A stretch of 64,000 nucleotides of DNA from Closterium sp. Naga37s-1 (GCA_947471745.1 CANJKZ010000476.1:558001-622000); one strand, 5' to 3'; counted from the stretch's first letter, positions 1 through 20,661 are shown. Notes: generated from the sequence alone by a model not told the origin. Numbers and translations: made by a program.

Positions 1-174
1 AGTGGCATTCCGTGTGCATCGTCATTCCACGTGCAGGTCACGACTCCTGAGTACCTGTCATTGTAGTCTGTAATGTGCACGTGCTTCGCACCATCTTCCC
101 CCGTTGCATTCCGCGAAACATTTCATAGTCTGGTTTCCCCCCCTTCTTCCCCTCGTGTGACGTGGCATGACCAG

Positions 175-1427
175 GTGCGGGACTACATCCACGTCATGGA
201 TCTTGCTACAGGCCACGCAGCAGCACTGAGGCGAATATTCATGTGCCAGGCTGGAGGTACGTGAAGTGACGGTCAGATGTGTGGACGCCTCAAAACGCAA
301 GCGCTTTAAATGCCAGTCAGGCATTTATGTGTTACTGGGACGTCTTGAAGCTGTAGCTGCCAATCGGGTGTAAATCTGGTAGCAGCAGCTTGCCGAGCCA
401 CCAAGAAACTCGGGCATTCATGTCCCAGCATTCAGATTCAGTCCCAGCCTGAAAAAGTTTGAAATGTCAGTCGGGTGTGTGTATGCACCACAGGGCAGCT
501 TCTTTCCGCACAGTGTGCCCATGTCCGTCCTTGTGTTTTCTCCCTCTCACCCTTCCCTTCACTTGCAGGCTGTGATGTGTACAACCTGGGCACAGGCAAG
601 GGAACCACAGTGTTGGAAATGGTGGCTGGATTCGAAAGGGCGTGTGGGCAGGTGAGATAACACTGCTGCTTCTTTCCCTCTTCTAACTCTTCTTTTTGTC
701 CTTCCACATGCTTGTCATGTTCATTACTTCTGAGTTCCTTTCGATCGTGTATCAACCCACCTTTGCATGCCCCTGAGTTGAGATGTTGTTTTTCCCCTCG
801 CCTGCTTTGGACCTGCACTTCTCATAATTTCCATACCTCGCACTCGTTGTATGCTCATGCATTCGCCCATGCTCCCCTTTGTTCCCTCAATGCAGAAGCT
901 TCCTGTGAAGCTGTGCCCCAGACGACCAGGAGACTGTTCCGAGGTCTTTGCATCCACAGACAAGGCGCAACAAGACCTTGATTGGAGGTGAGATGTGCTA
1001 TTGATGTATCCAGGATTGACTACCGGTCTACGTGCTTTCCTATGTCGTGACTTGATTAGTTTCAATGTTTTAGTGCATGCCGGCGCTTATCCGGTGCTCT
1101 CAGCTCAACCCGTGTTTTATTCTTTGCTTTACCTATGATTTCTATTGCAGAGCTACACGCACTGTAGAGGACATGTGCCGGGACCAGTGGAACTGGGCGA
1201 GGCAAAACCCCATGGGGTATGCAGCAGACGAGGATAGTGAGGAGGGGGAGGAGAGTGGAGCAGGAAGGGATGTGGTAAACGGGATTGGTTCTCTGGGGGT
1301 ATTCAAGAGCAGAGGTATGGGGTGCCGAAAAGTCTCTCTTATTAGCATATCTCCAATTTCGAGTTGCGGGTCACTGGGGTCGCTCGATGACTACCCTCGT
1401 CTTGAAGGCCAACACAAAGTATTGTGA
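175..1427 (+). CDS. UDP-glucose 4-epimerase, C-terminal part (5' exons outside window)
   Basis: Interconverts UDP-glucose and UDP-galactose using bound NAD (GALE/UGE, extended SDR family, cytosolic). Four exons join in frame: 175-256, 569-651, 896-987 and 1151-1427, all with GT/AG borders. They encode family landmarks in order: [18 protein letters not shown], then [15 protein letters not shown], then the substrate-binding segment [18 protein letters not shown], and finally the C-terminal helix [17 protein letters not shown]. Family members usually end at this last motif. Here the frame continues about 75 residues further as an acidic then Ser/Gly-rich tail, ending at the TGA at 1425-1427. That tail may be real or may hide an unrecognised intron or stop. 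The N-terminal Rossmann half and the catalytic Tyr/Lys are not in the window. Family assignment is firm; the extreme C-terminus is not. Confidence 0.93.
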
Positions 1428-2200
1428 CAATAGGTTAGGGGCATCTGGGGTGGAGCTGCATGGGAGCGTGTATCCTGTGTAGATTGGGTAGGATCTGCCA
1501 TTTCGTTAATTTATACTCCTTTTAGAACCCTGTTGTGAATAGGTGATCTAATTAGGACACTAATAAAATCCCTTCTGGAAATTTTAATTAAATCCACTAT
1601 GATGCATTTCACATAGTTCAGTGCATTCTGACGTGATGCTCGATACTGGTCGGCTCAGCAGAGGGGACCCACGTGTCGACGTGTCGGCAAGCGCTTTGGT
1701 GACGACACGTCATGGATCAGGTCCGTCACGTCAGTCAAGTGCATCAGGCGACATTTTCAAAATCGATTACTGGGGGATGTGGGTAAACGTTTTGTTTCTG
1801 CCCTGAAACTGTGTTAAAAGTATGAGTTCTCCACCTTTCTCCCTGATACCCGCATTGCTCGCATGAATGGGGACCAGCTTCCAGGGAGAGATCCTTCCAG
1901 TGTTTTAACTACGAGCCCCTGGATGCAAGATAATATCACAGTATCCTTCCTTAGTTCGCTTCCATTTACCATCCCCTGCCCCGTGCGTGTGCTTCTTTTC
2001 CTCCTTGTCAAGCAATCAACCTCCACCCCATCCCTTGCCGGTTGCAACTTCCATTCCAAACCTATCCCAACCCTCCCCTTCATTGTTGCTTGTTCCATCT
2101 TGCTCTCACATGTGTTCCAGATTTTCCTTGCCGCTAGCCGTTGCCGCCACTGCTCCTGTTGCAAGGAGTGCTATACTCTTTCCTGGCTGTAGCTCTGTAG
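1428..2200. other. Intergenic, no gene seen
   Basis: Between the epimerase stop and the protease reading frame I see no family-recognisable coding sequence. It presumably holds the epimerase 3' UTR and the protease promoter, with a pyrimidine-rich stretch from about 1955 to 2160. An in-frame TAG at 2198-2200 closes the protease frame upstream, so any initiator exon of the protease would have to lie in this interval. Confidence 0.6.
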
Positions 2201-5345
<3,145 letters not shown>

Positions 5346-5359
5346 GGGGTTATCAGCGA

Positions 5360-5520
5360 CTGGGTGAGAGGCGTGGGGCGAGGAGGGTTACCACTGGCTG
5401 TGCCTGCCAGGGGAAGGATGAGTGCGGGATCGACTCTTGGGTCTCGGCTCTTGGATGTTATCTTCTGCTGCTGCTGGTGTGAATGAGGTTGGAGTTGCAA
5501 CGGAGTAAGGGGCGGTAGGC
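5360..5520 (+). pseudogene. Copy of protease 3' end downstream of the stop
   Basis: About 5365-5515 repeats the last coding stretch (GGCGAGCAGGGTTACTA..., [11 protein letters not shown]) and the stop region (ACAGAGTAAGGGG, also ACGGAGTAAGGGG) of the functional gene. It lacks the upstream part of the exon and lies in the 3' UTR or flank. Confidence 0.75.
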
Positions 5521-6250
5521 AGGGGGTGAGGAGAGGGGAGGGGGGCAGGGGATTAGGGGGAAGAGGGGAGGAGGGAAAGGGGGAGGAGGGCGGAGGTATT
5601 ACTGTGTTGGGTCGCATGGGCTGTCTTGTCGTCCCCTGTGCGGTCTCCCCCCTGCACGGGTTCTTCTCCCCTGCGTGGCTGCTTGTGCAGTGTTGGCTGG
5701 GTTTGAGAACAGAGTGAGTAGCTTCATCACTGTAGCAATTGGGTGATTGTTGGGAGGCAGTTAATTGATATACTACGGTGGAATGTTTGTGGATCGTTTA
5801 ATTGCTCTGAGATGCTGGGGTATGCACAGTTGTTCTCTTTAATCGAAGCTCTTCTCTCATTTGATGATGTTTGGTGCACTGAGAGGGTGGATGGGAAGGT
5901 GGAAAGACGGAACCTTTCACAATACATTGCATATACCGTATGACACTGTACAAGCCATATACATACGGTAAGACTTGGTTGAAAGAGTAACTTGTTGGAG
6001 CATGGAGTCAAGGAAGTGCTTTGAGAAAACTGCTCCCAACCATTCCTGATATATAGCACCTTTGAAACAGATGGACATTGAACATTAAGCATCTGTAAAC
6101 ATTACCAGTACAGAAGTAACCAGTTCATGTAGGTAGGGCACAGAATTGTTAGATAAAGCATGTCAAATTTCATGCCTTACAATGGAGCATGCAACTTGTG
6201 ACTCGGAGACTAGAAACATCTTCCAATATCATGTACTGTATATATCAGCT
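5521..6250. other. Convergent intergenic, no gene seen
   Basis: The region is G-rich up to about 5610, then AT-richer. No recognisable coding sequence was found on either strand. It lies between the 3' ends of the protease (+) and the F-box/LRR gene (-), so it should hold both terminators. Confidence 0.55.
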
Positions 6251-9200
6251 CTATTTATGAACGGTGAAACACGTGAGCCGTGGAAAAAGCAGGTTCAGCT
6301 GGTCGTGAGAACGACCCTGCGCAAGAGAACACGAATACGTCCACAAAAAAGTATTGGTTGTACAATCAGAGCAACTGCTTGTAACGAAACAAGGACAACA
6401 AAGGTGCTTGAAAACGATGGTTTGGGATGTTACCTGTATTCCCACGCAGCCATTGACGTCCAATGTGTGCAGGGAGGTACGGCAAGAGGCAGAGAGGGCA
6501 CTTTTCTAGTCGACTAATGCACAAGATAGGCACAAGCATTTTTAGGCCTTACCTGTATTCCCACACTGCCATTGACGTCCAATGTTTGCAGGGAGGTACG
6601 GGAAGAGGCAGAGAGGGCAGACATGGCCGCATCTGTGACCCCCCTTATGCCGTGCAGACTGGGAGATAAGGGAGGAATGCGTGTGGGGGGGAAAGAGGTG
6701 GGAAATTGAAGGGATTGGAAGAATGGGGAAGGGAGGCAGAGAGGGCAGACATGGCCGCATCTGTGACCCCCCTTATGCCGTGCAGACTGGGAGATAAGGG
6801 AGGAATACGTGTGAGGGGGAAAGAGGTGGGAAATTGAAGGGATTGGAAGAATGGGGAAGGGAGGCAGAGAGGGCAGACATGGCCGCATCTGTGACCCCCC
6901 TTATGCCGTGCAGACTGGGAGATAAGGGAGGAATGCGTGTGGGGGGGAAAGAGGTGGGAAATTGAAGGGATTGGAAGAATGGGGAAGGGAGGCAGAGAGG
7001 GCAGACATGGCCGCATCTGTGACCCCCCTTATGCCGTGCAGACTGGGAGATAAGGGAGGAATGCGTGTGGGGGGGAAAGAGGTGGGAAATTGAAGGGATT
7101 GGAAGGATGGGGAAGGGAGGCAGAGAGGGCAGACATGGCCGCATCTGTGACCCCCCTTATGCCGTGCAGACTGGGAGATAAGGGAGGAATGCGTGTGGGG
7201 GGGAAAGAGGTGGGAAATTGAAGGGATTGGAAGAATGGGGAAGGGAGGCAGAGAGGGCAGACATGGCCGCATCTGTGACCCCCCTTATGCCGTGTAGACT
7301 GGGAGAGGCGGGGGGTCGGGTGGGGAGAGAAAGGGGGTTTGAAGAATGGGGAGGGGAGCCAAGAATCTGAAAGGGCAGACATGGTCGCATCTGAAAACCC
7401 TCTTATGCCTCGCAGACTGGGAGAGACGGGGAGGGAGGGGTTGTGGGGAAGGGCCATGGGGGGAGCCGCGAGGGTTGTTTGTATGGAGTGGTTGGGGAAT
7501 GTGGGATCCTAGGCACCCCAAAATCGAGATGTGGACATGGTTTAGCGATTCACTCAAAGAAGCATACCTCAATAGCTCGAGATCATGACAGGAGGATGCC
7601 AGTTTGATGAGGCCTTGATCCGTTATAAGCACACACCTGGAGGTAAGATACAGACAAAGCAAGGAGTGCATAATAAGAAGCGACACCAGAAGAAACATAC
7701 AACCAGGCAGGGCACTAGAAGCAACATATCAGGAGAGGTTAAGGGATTTTACGAGGTGAGGCCAATTCTGAAAGGAATTATACTTCTCCATACACAAACA
7801 CCGTATACAGTGAAGTACAAACGGAATAGGTAACACACCATAGTCATCACATGACAAGCAGCATACCAGGAGAGGTTGAGAGATATGAGGTTAGAGCAGC
7901 GTGAGATGCCCTCCAGTCCTTGGTCCGTCAGATGCTGATGGGGAGGAGTGATAGGACAGTAAGAAGAGCAGAGAGATGTGATAGAATGGAGAGGGATGGG
8001 ATAGACCGGAGATCAGGTGTGATAGCGAGGAGAGGTTGAGATACGTGTAAATGAGGATCAGTGCTTTTGATGTTTCTCCACTATGCTCGTTAGTCCCTAG
8101 AAGAGATACGTTTTCATCAATTACGATCATGCTTAAATGCCCAGAAATTACGCGCATGCTGCGATAAACGAAAAAAACAAGAATGTAAAGCCCGGCATAT
8201 TGTTTTTAGGCGCCTATCGGAAAACAAGAATGTAAAGCCCGGCTTCTACATGCATACCTTCATACCTTCATACCTTCATACCTTCATACCTTCATGCCAC
8301 ACAAGTCAAGCACTCGCAGGTGAGATAGCTGCCCGATGGTTGCCAGAGACTCGTCTGTGAAGCTGGTTGGTAGAGGGGAGTGGGGGGGTGAGGGTGTGAG
8401 GGGAGGGAGGGGGATGAGTGGAGACATTTTACGGAAGAGGCGTGCAGGACAAGCAGTCGCAGCTGGGATAGCTGCACGATGGTTGGACACGTCTGTGAAG
8501 CTGGCGAAAGTGAGGGGAGTCGGGGGACACGCACACGCGCACATTTGCGCCGCACATGAGCACAGGCATGCACGCACACGCACATACACACACGGGGAAG
8601 TTTTACCAAACCCTCCAAACCCAGAAGTCATCTGGAGAGCGCGTAGAGCAACAGCTCCTCCAAGCGAGGGCATCCTGCTGTAATGTGCTTCACACCCCTG
8701 TCTGTCGCTCTCACACACGCACACATGTATGCGCGCATGCGTGTACGCACAGAGACTGCTAAGTCAGCTGAAAACTCACCTGGAGTCTGGAGAGTTTATA
8801 AAGCAGTTGTACTCCCAAACGGGTGCATCTGGCTGTACTGTTCGTAAGCACGTGGGCACACGTGCACGCGCACGCGCACGCGCACAAGCACAAGCACAAG
8901 CACAAGCACAAGCACAAGCACAAGCACAAGCACAAGCACCCGCACGCACACCCAAAAGTTACCTGGAGAGGGCGTAAAGCAACAGCTCCTCCAACTGGGT
9001 GCATCCTGCTGTGATGTGCTTGAGACCCGTGTCGGTCGCTTGCACACAACTGCTGGGTCATACACATGCACACACGCATGCACACATGCAAGGACACACG
9101 CAAGCACACACGCAAGCACACAGGTACACAGGCAACTCAAAATACACAGACAATCCAGTAGACTCACCGAGTAAGGTCAATACCGTGGGGAAATGAGCTA

Positions 9201-12200
9201 GCAACTATGCGGGGAGATTTTATGACGTTTCGTACGTTCTTGAAAACCTTGAGACGACCCAAGACGCACCGAGTGAGGTTGAGGGACTTGAGGTGCGGAA
9301 GTGAGGTGCTAATGAAGCGAAGCGATGAGTCGGTGATGTTCTGCCATGGTGGAGAAGGGTGGAAAGGGGTGGTGGTGGGTGGAGAGGGTGGTGTGGTGGT
9401 GGGTGGTGGTGGTAGAGAAGATGGTTTGGGTACTGAATAAATCCAAAGGTGGGGAAGACGGAGAGAGTGTGTGAGTGCATGAGTGTGAGTGAGTGAGTAA
9501 GCAAGTGAGTGAGTGAGTCAGCGAGTGAGTAAGAGACTGAAAGGGAATGTGAGTGAGTGAGGAATTGAGTGAGGGAATCAGAGTGAGTGAACAAGTGAGC
9601 GAGTGAGCAAGCGAGAGAGTGAGAGACTGACAGTGAGTGGGTGAGCGACTGAGAGAGTGGTTTTTCCTCTTTTTTTTTAGGCGGGCAGGATTTTATGTTT
9701 CGCAAGCGTTGCAGTCCTAAGATTCTGTCGTCACCTTTCCTCCACTAAAGTCGAGTGACTGTAACGAGGAGCCATTTGAGTCGACTCAAAAGTCACTTGA
9801 AAGCGAGTGAGTGAAAATTACCTTGCATCCGCTAAGGTTGAGTGACTGTAACGAGGAGCAGCGCAGCACCACTTGCTTCACCCCTGAATCAGTCACCCTG
9901 GGAGTGCGGTGAGGTGGGGAAAAGAATGGAGGGCAGGACGGGGGCACCGAGTGGGAACGGGGGGGATAGGGCACGGGTGCAGGGCATTAAATAAGGGTAC
10001 ATTGAGAGCATCGAAACAGCACTTGCTTCAATTCCGAACCAAGTGCTGAGTGAAGCAAGTGCTGTCCCTTCACTCTGGCAGGGAGGGGAGGGAGAAAGGA
10101 ACAGAGGGGGAAGGGCACGAGGAAAGCATTTGAGAAAGAGGAGGGGAGGCGGATGGTGGTAGGGTTGGAGAGAGAGAGGGCGCGTGGGAGGGAGAACGCA
10201 CTTGAGGTTCCAGTAGACCGAGAAGGATTGGAGGTTTGGGAGCAGCTTAGCAGCAGTGGGAGACGGCAAGCCCAGGTCGCATTAGAAAAAGAGCAGAGGG
10301 AAGGGAGGGTGGGAGGAGGGAGGAAGGGAGAACTCACCTGAGGTTCCAGTAGAGGGAGAAGGAGCGGAGGTTAGTCAGCAGCTTGGCAGCAGTGGTGACC
10401 CCTTGGTCCGTGACTTGCTGGCAGGCGTTGAGATTGAGAGACACGAGGGGCTGCAAGGGAGAGAAATAAGAACATTCACAATTATTAAGATAAACACGGA
10501 GTGGGGAGGATTCTCAAATGTGACACACATCACAACTTTTGCTCAAGCAAAGGGAAACAAAACCCTCACATGCCACCAGCCCTTGTTGTTGCAGGCGTGC
10601 TTTTGAAAATTCTCAACCACCTCACACGCACGCACCCACCTTCCCCTCCAGCAGCAGCAGATCCGCGTCTGTGATTGGCTGGGCGAACTCCAGATTGAGA
10701 TGCTCCAGGTGAGCGAATCGTGGCTGGGGGCTCAAGAGGGGAGAGAGTGAGAAAAAGAGCGGAACACCGAGTGGCAGAGGGAGGAACGGAGTAAGAACCG
10801 AGGGATGGGAGGGGAGCAGATGCGATTTTCAGATTCAGATGCTCCAGGTGAGCGAATCGAGGCTGGGAATCAAGCAGGGAGAGCAGCGGCAGAGCAAGAG
10901 ACGGAGGGGCGGAAGAAAACCGGATGTGAGAGAGACGAGGCTGGGGGATCAAGCGGGCAGAGGGAGGAACGAGCAATGTTACGATGTGCTTCTACGGTTG
11001 TGGCGGTAATTGGCTTGGCAAATTCCAGATTGCAAGGCCCTAGGCGAGAGAGACAAGGCTGGGGGATCAAGAGGGACAGAGGGGAAAGTGAGGGAGGAGA
11101 AGACAGGCGAGTAGGCTATACAGTTTGAACAGCTCGAGATGAATGTCTCCCCCCGCGCACCCCCCCACCAACCCCCGGAACCTTTCTTCCCCACCCCCCC
11201 ACTCCCCCACCCCGTGCACTCTTCCCCCAACCCCCCAACCCTTTCCCCACGCGCAATACCCCCCCCCATTCCCCGTGGACTTCCCTTTCTGCGCACCCCC
11301 CGCCCCCCCCTTCCCCCTCCTATAGACCCCTCCGCCTGACAGCGCCTGAGCGAGAATGTCACTTGCGTTAGTGGCGCCTTTCGTGGCGCCTCTGTCTCCC
11401 CCTGCCCACCCCGTTTCTTCCCCCCGCCCGCCCCTCCCCTCCCCTACGCATCGCTCACCCTGCCAGCCCACCTGTGGAAGAGCAAGGGCGAGCTTGGCAC
11501 TGGCGTTAGTGGCGCCTTGCAGGGCGCCTCGTACCCTTCCCCTCCCTGCGCACCCCCATAGGACCATTCCCCCTCAGCCCCGACCCCACACACACCTGCG
11601 GAAGCGCCTGAACAAGCCTGGCACTGGCGTTAGTGGCGCCTTGCAGGGAAAGAGACTGCTCCAGAAGGGGGGGAATGGGGGGAGGGGGGCGGAACGGGGG
11701 AGGGGCAAAAGGGGGAAAGAAAGGTGTCTATCTCTTATGCGCCTTTGATAAAGCGCCCCTGAGCGAGCCTCGCACTGGCGTTAGTGGCGCCTTGCAGGGA
11801 AAGAGACTGCTCCAAACAGGGGTTCGGGTTTAGCGGGGGAAGAGGGTTTGGGGAGGCAGAGCGAGGGTTTAAGGGGGAGAGGGTTCAAAACGGGGTTGAA
11901 GGGAGAAGAGAGACGGCGGAGAGAACGGGGAGGGGGAGACGGCGGAAGCGGCGGACGCGGCGGACGCGGCGGATATGGCGGAGAGAGCAGAGGAGGGGGA
12001 GACGGCAAAGGCGGCGGAGACAGAGTTCCTCATCAGAGGCCGTGTGGTTCAAGCCTTGACAAATCCAACTATTGGAGTTTAACTAGCACGACTGGTTGAT
12101 GATCACAATTGATAATTATCGCGAGCGTTTCTTTAAATATTAATATTTATTCTAAGGCGATCACGTTCGCTCGTCACGTTCGCTCGCATTATCCAAGCGA

Positions 12201-12423
12201 TCTAAGGCGGGGATGGTACCTTCCACAACGCAGGCTGATACGCGGCGATTCTCAGCTCCCTGCACGCGCACGCTGCGACGCACAGATCGCGCTGTGGAAG
12301 CCACGGGAGCACGCATCGGAGCGCCTCGATTTCCCGATGTGACTGTAACGGGTCGCGCTCGGCGTGACTTTGCGAAAGGGAGGTTCGGGAGCTCTGCTGC
12401 AATGACGAGCCCATCATAGTCAC
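6251..12423 (-). CDS. F-box/leucine-rich-repeat protein (SCF substrate receptor)
   Basis: Likely the substrate-recognition subunit of an SCF ubiquitin ligase. Exon 1 (12423-12220) starts at ATG and encodes an F-box (LPWLPQRDLCVAACACRELR), ending in ALWK before GTACC. Downstream minus-strand exons encode amino-acid-type LRRs: LEFAQPITDADLLLLEGK (near 10690), LNLNACQQVTDQGVTTAAKL (10341-10452), VVLRCSSLQSLNLSGCK (about 9825-9900), NITDSSLRFISTSLPHLKSL (about 9255-9345), TDTGLKHITAGCTQLEELLL (about 8965-9030), SFTDESLATIGQLSHLRVLDL (about 8292-8365), LTDQGLEGIS (near 7900), ITDQGLIKLASSCHDLELLR (near 7600) and GIRGVTDAAMSALSA. The last exon (6316-6251) ends FPRLTCFTVHK, the ending I recall from the plant F-box/LRR family that includes At3g58530. 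Several LRR exons exist in 2-7 copies (for example ATNASARLAQAL four times, 11345-11800), so the exact exon chain cannot be fixed from sequence alone. Confidence 0.87.
6430..6619 (-). repeat. Palindrome P2 between 71-bp copies of an LRR exon end
   Basis: 6430-6500 and 6549-6619 match at 67 of 71 bases. Both encode, on the minus strand, the exon end LDVNG-VGIQ with its GT donor. The 48-bp spacer begins CTTTTCTAGTCGACTA, with the 10-bp palindrome TAGTCGACTA at 6507-6516, a decayed TCGA-centred family member. Confidence 0.75.
6605..7300 (-). repeat. 128-bp tandem array containing an LRR exon start and its acceptor
   Basis: About 5.5 copies of a 128-bp unit, with only scattered base changes. On the minus strand each unit holds a pyrimidine tract, a CAG acceptor and the coding start LHGIRGVTDAAMSALSAS. 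Divergent outer copies extend to about 7440. Because 128 is not a multiple of 3 and no donor is obvious within units, only the copy next to the real exon end (6551-6660) is likely to be used, as one exon start. Other acceptors could give alternative joins. Confidence 0.88.
8174..8243. repeat. Palindrome P3 between identical 23-bp copies
   Basis: 8174-8196 and 8221-8243 are identical 23-mers (AAAACAAGAATG... CCCGGC). The 24-bp spacer contains TTTTTAGGCGCCTA; TAGGCGCCTA at 8207-8216 is a perfect palindrome with the GCGC centre. Confidence 0.7.
8259..8296. repeat. 9-bp tandem repeat (TACCTTCAT)n
   Basis: About four copies of TACCTTCAT in an intron of the F-box/LRR gene, directly before an LRR exon end on the minus strand. 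Confidence 0.8.
8862..8940. repeat. (ACGCGC)/(ACAAGC) hexamer array
   Basis: An ACGCGC-type run passes into about nine perfect CACAAG units. Intronic to the F-box/LRR gene. Confidence 0.85.
9468..9660. repeat. (GAGT)n-type imperfect microsatellite
   Basis: A long run of GAGTGAGT and variants (GAGCGAGT, GAATCAGAGT) in an intron of the F-box/LRR gene. The long Ser/His-rich minus-strand frame here is a repeat artefact. Confidence 0.8.
9738..9859 (-). repeat. Palindrome P4 between two 35-bp copies
   Basis: 9738-9772 and 9825-9859 share 27 of 35 bases, including GAGTGACTGTAACGAGGAGC. The spacer holds TTTGAGTCGACTCAAA (9775-9790), a perfect 16-bp palindrome followed by AGTCAC. The right copy is the end of a real LRR exon on the minus strand. 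Confidence 0.8.
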
Positions 12424-14336
12424 GGCGTTATTTGAGGAAAAAAAAACGGGCTAGCAAGAAACGCGGAAGGAATTAATCGGCGTCCAACTTTCGCGAAGCT
12501 GAAGCGACAGGAAACGAGCTATCGTGCGACGCGTGCGATAAAGTCCATTCAAGATGATCCCATCCTAACACGACGGTGTTTATGGCATTCACGAGCTAGC
12601 TCAGCTGCGAAACAGAGTTGCTTGCTATGCATGGAATTCGCAGGAGCGATACATCGCTATCCAGGTTATTGCGGCATTTGTGGCGCCAATGGGCTACGGC
12701 ATGATCACAGATTTCCAAGGGCGAGACATGTACCCGGCAAGAAGCTCTTCGGTTTCCACCTTGCTTCAGAAACTGGCCTCGTAAAGATATTGTAAGTACA
12801 TTTGGTCGAAAGATGTTATGGTGGGCGACGGTGGAATTACAGTAACTGTGTTTCGCAGCGGGGGCTGGGTCGGCTGGGTGGGTGGGATGTCATGATACTG
12901 TACATCGCCGGCTGTTGTGAACTGTAGCTGAGTACGGCACTGAGTTTTTGGCAATTGGAAGACGATGTCGTTTTCTGTCATTCACCTACTTCTTGGTGCT
13001 GTACAGTTTCGAAGTTCCGTGATGGAACCGAAAGACCTGCAAAAATGCTGCAGGCGCTATTCACTTCTGGACCAGCCCAAGAAGTTGATTCCGAGTGGGA
13101 AGTGTAAACAAAAGTCCACCAACAGTCTTTCCAGCTTTGTAATCAATAAGTGGCATTTTCGGTGTTTATCAAATATAGTGTAGTCCTTTTACGGAACAAC
13201 AGTGATAGAGTACCTTGCTAAGTCTCAACGTTTTATTCTGTCACATCAGATATTGAACGTCCAGTTCAGGGTGGTTGGGGTGCAATAGCCGACGGACGCG
13301 TCGCAAAGGATTTGATAGCGGACGAGGAGGACCGTGTTTCTTAGTGACCCCACGTTGTGATTTTCGCGAGCCTAGAGTTTTCCACGTGATCACTTTCATG
13401 AAACTGCACTGTAGCTCTGACAGAACACTGTACGTGTACCCATGCCATAGAAAGATGCCAAACTACTGTAGGTGGGAACAAAAAGGACAGAATACAGACA
13501 TAAACATTGATTGAACTTCAGTTCTCATTACCTGCGTGGCTTGTATACCCCGTAATTTGCGGGTCACAAGCGCAAGTGAGCACGAAATTGATATATTGGC
13601 CTGGAAAAAAAGGTAGCCTTAAACTGCCCACTTTCCAGTTTCAGCGCCGCAACCACTCTCAACTTCCTGGTGGAGACTTCTATTGATACTTTTAATCAAT
13701 AGGTTCAGTAGTGTGCGCCTTTTCATGTTACCAAAGGATATTGTTGATCATTTACAGATCGAGGTCCAGCTATTTACGCAAAGACCCCACCTGACCTGAG
13801 AGAACCAGTTCAAGCTACTGTGGGCGAGCTGCTGTCAAACTCACTGACGGACTGACCTGGGATGCAGGTTGAATGTTATCCAGGTTGGTGTATTGTACGG
13901 CAAAGGATGGCACTATCTTCAGTCACCCCCACGTTCCATTGTTGGCGACGCGGAGGATCTGCGTTCCATAGGGAATCGAGATTCACGTCGTGTCGTCGTG
14001 TTTCTGTACTGACTGCGTCCTCGTGCTTGCAGCACCGCGCGAACCTGATTCAACACGTCACGATCAGATACTGTTGCGAATTTCAATATCGCGCCTCCGA
14101 GTCCTGTCCTGTGAGATCTTGACGCATTTGCAAGCATTGCACCAACCAACACCAGTGCAAGCAGTTTTTTCCTGGCATGCTCCGAACTTTCAGTAGACCC
14201 TGAAGTCTTGCTAGTAGGACCTTGCAAGTAATCAACGCAGTGCTTTGCAGCAAGCCCACAAGAATAATTCCCTCATACTTCTGAGTTCAGCCGAGGTAGT
14301 ACTACCAGCACGCAGTTTAGTCCAATCTCTCGTCCA
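12424..14336. other. 1.9-kb divergent intergenic region
   Basis: Separates the F-box/LRR start (-) from the WRKY-like start (+), so it should contain two promoters. I see no recognisable coding region, RNA gene or transposon. Short open frames here have no family signature. Confidence 0.55.
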
Positions 14337-19630
<5,294 letters not shown>

Positions 19631-20661
19631 GGGTTTTATTTGTCCTCCCTAAAATTGATAAACATTTGTTGGGATACATGCACAACCAGCTTTTGTGTCC
19701 ATTCCTTTCATAAAGTATTGAGTAATAAAGGCGGTTCTTCTCCAATAGTCCTAAATGGAATATGTGTGGGTCTTTACATGGCTGTAACGTTTAGCGAGTT
19801 CCTGCTTTAAACAGACAAGAGCTGTTCCCGCTTTTGAGGACTGCTGGGTCCAATTAGGCACTGTGGCGCCGTCGTTTGATCGGTCGGCCAGAGTCGCCTT
19901 CTTCAACCCGCCGTCGGTTGATCAAGTCGCACCCAATCGTAAACGTTGCATCGCGGTTCTACCTTTTCGCCGTTTCTCGCATCGAGAAAGAAGGGAAATG
20001 GAATCTCTGTTCGCACTGACCCCGCCAAAATTCTATTCGTCGTGCCGTTGGTCCCCTTGCGCCGTCGCCCATTTGGGCGACGAGTGGTTCACTGAACGAA
20101 GTGCTAGCCACCATACTATACCATACCATAACATACCGTACCGTTTCATACCCCACATACCAAACTACACCATACCATACCATACCATACTATACCATAC
20201 CATACCATACCATACCATACCATACATTCCTAGCTTATTTGTTGACCGACCAAGCAAACCGCGATTCGAGAGTGCCGCCACACCCAACCCACGACGACGA
20301 TCACCAAGCCACCCTAACGCCAAATCGAAAAAACATCGAGTCGCGCATTGGAAATGCTGGAGGCGTGGATCCCCAGAGCAGCGCGAAATTCCTTGGTTTT
20401 GGTTTCCGAATCAGTCGATCGGGCCGAGCAGCAACACCACTGGCGGTAGTTCGCAACAAACTCGCACATTCAAATAGCCATGGATGTTGCATCATAGTCA
20501 TGCAGCTAAGGTTGCAAATTCTTCTCATATCTAATCCCTTAGCTCTCCAGTCAGATCCGGTCAAACCCTACCGGCTGTACCGCAGATTCTCACTCGGCGT
20601 TCCGTTCCTTTTCCAATCCCACAGCTTTTCATTCCTTCAGAAAGACTTCGCAGTCGTCGCA
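19631..20661. other. Intergenic with (CATAC)n-type repeat
   Basis: 3' flank of the WRKY-like gene (polyadenylation-like AATAAA-poor, T-rich) and the promoter of the first FAS1 gene. A CCATAC/CCATA repeat occupies about 20111-20226. From about 20235 the sequence is shared with the upstream regions of the other two FAS1 genes (GTTGACCGAC, CGAGAGTGCCGCCACACCCA). Confidence 0.75.

Noticed and set aside
6605-7300. CRISPR-like or satellite array
   Set aside because: Units are contiguous, without unique spacers, and contain an LRR exon start; it is a tandem exon duplication in a eukaryotic gene.
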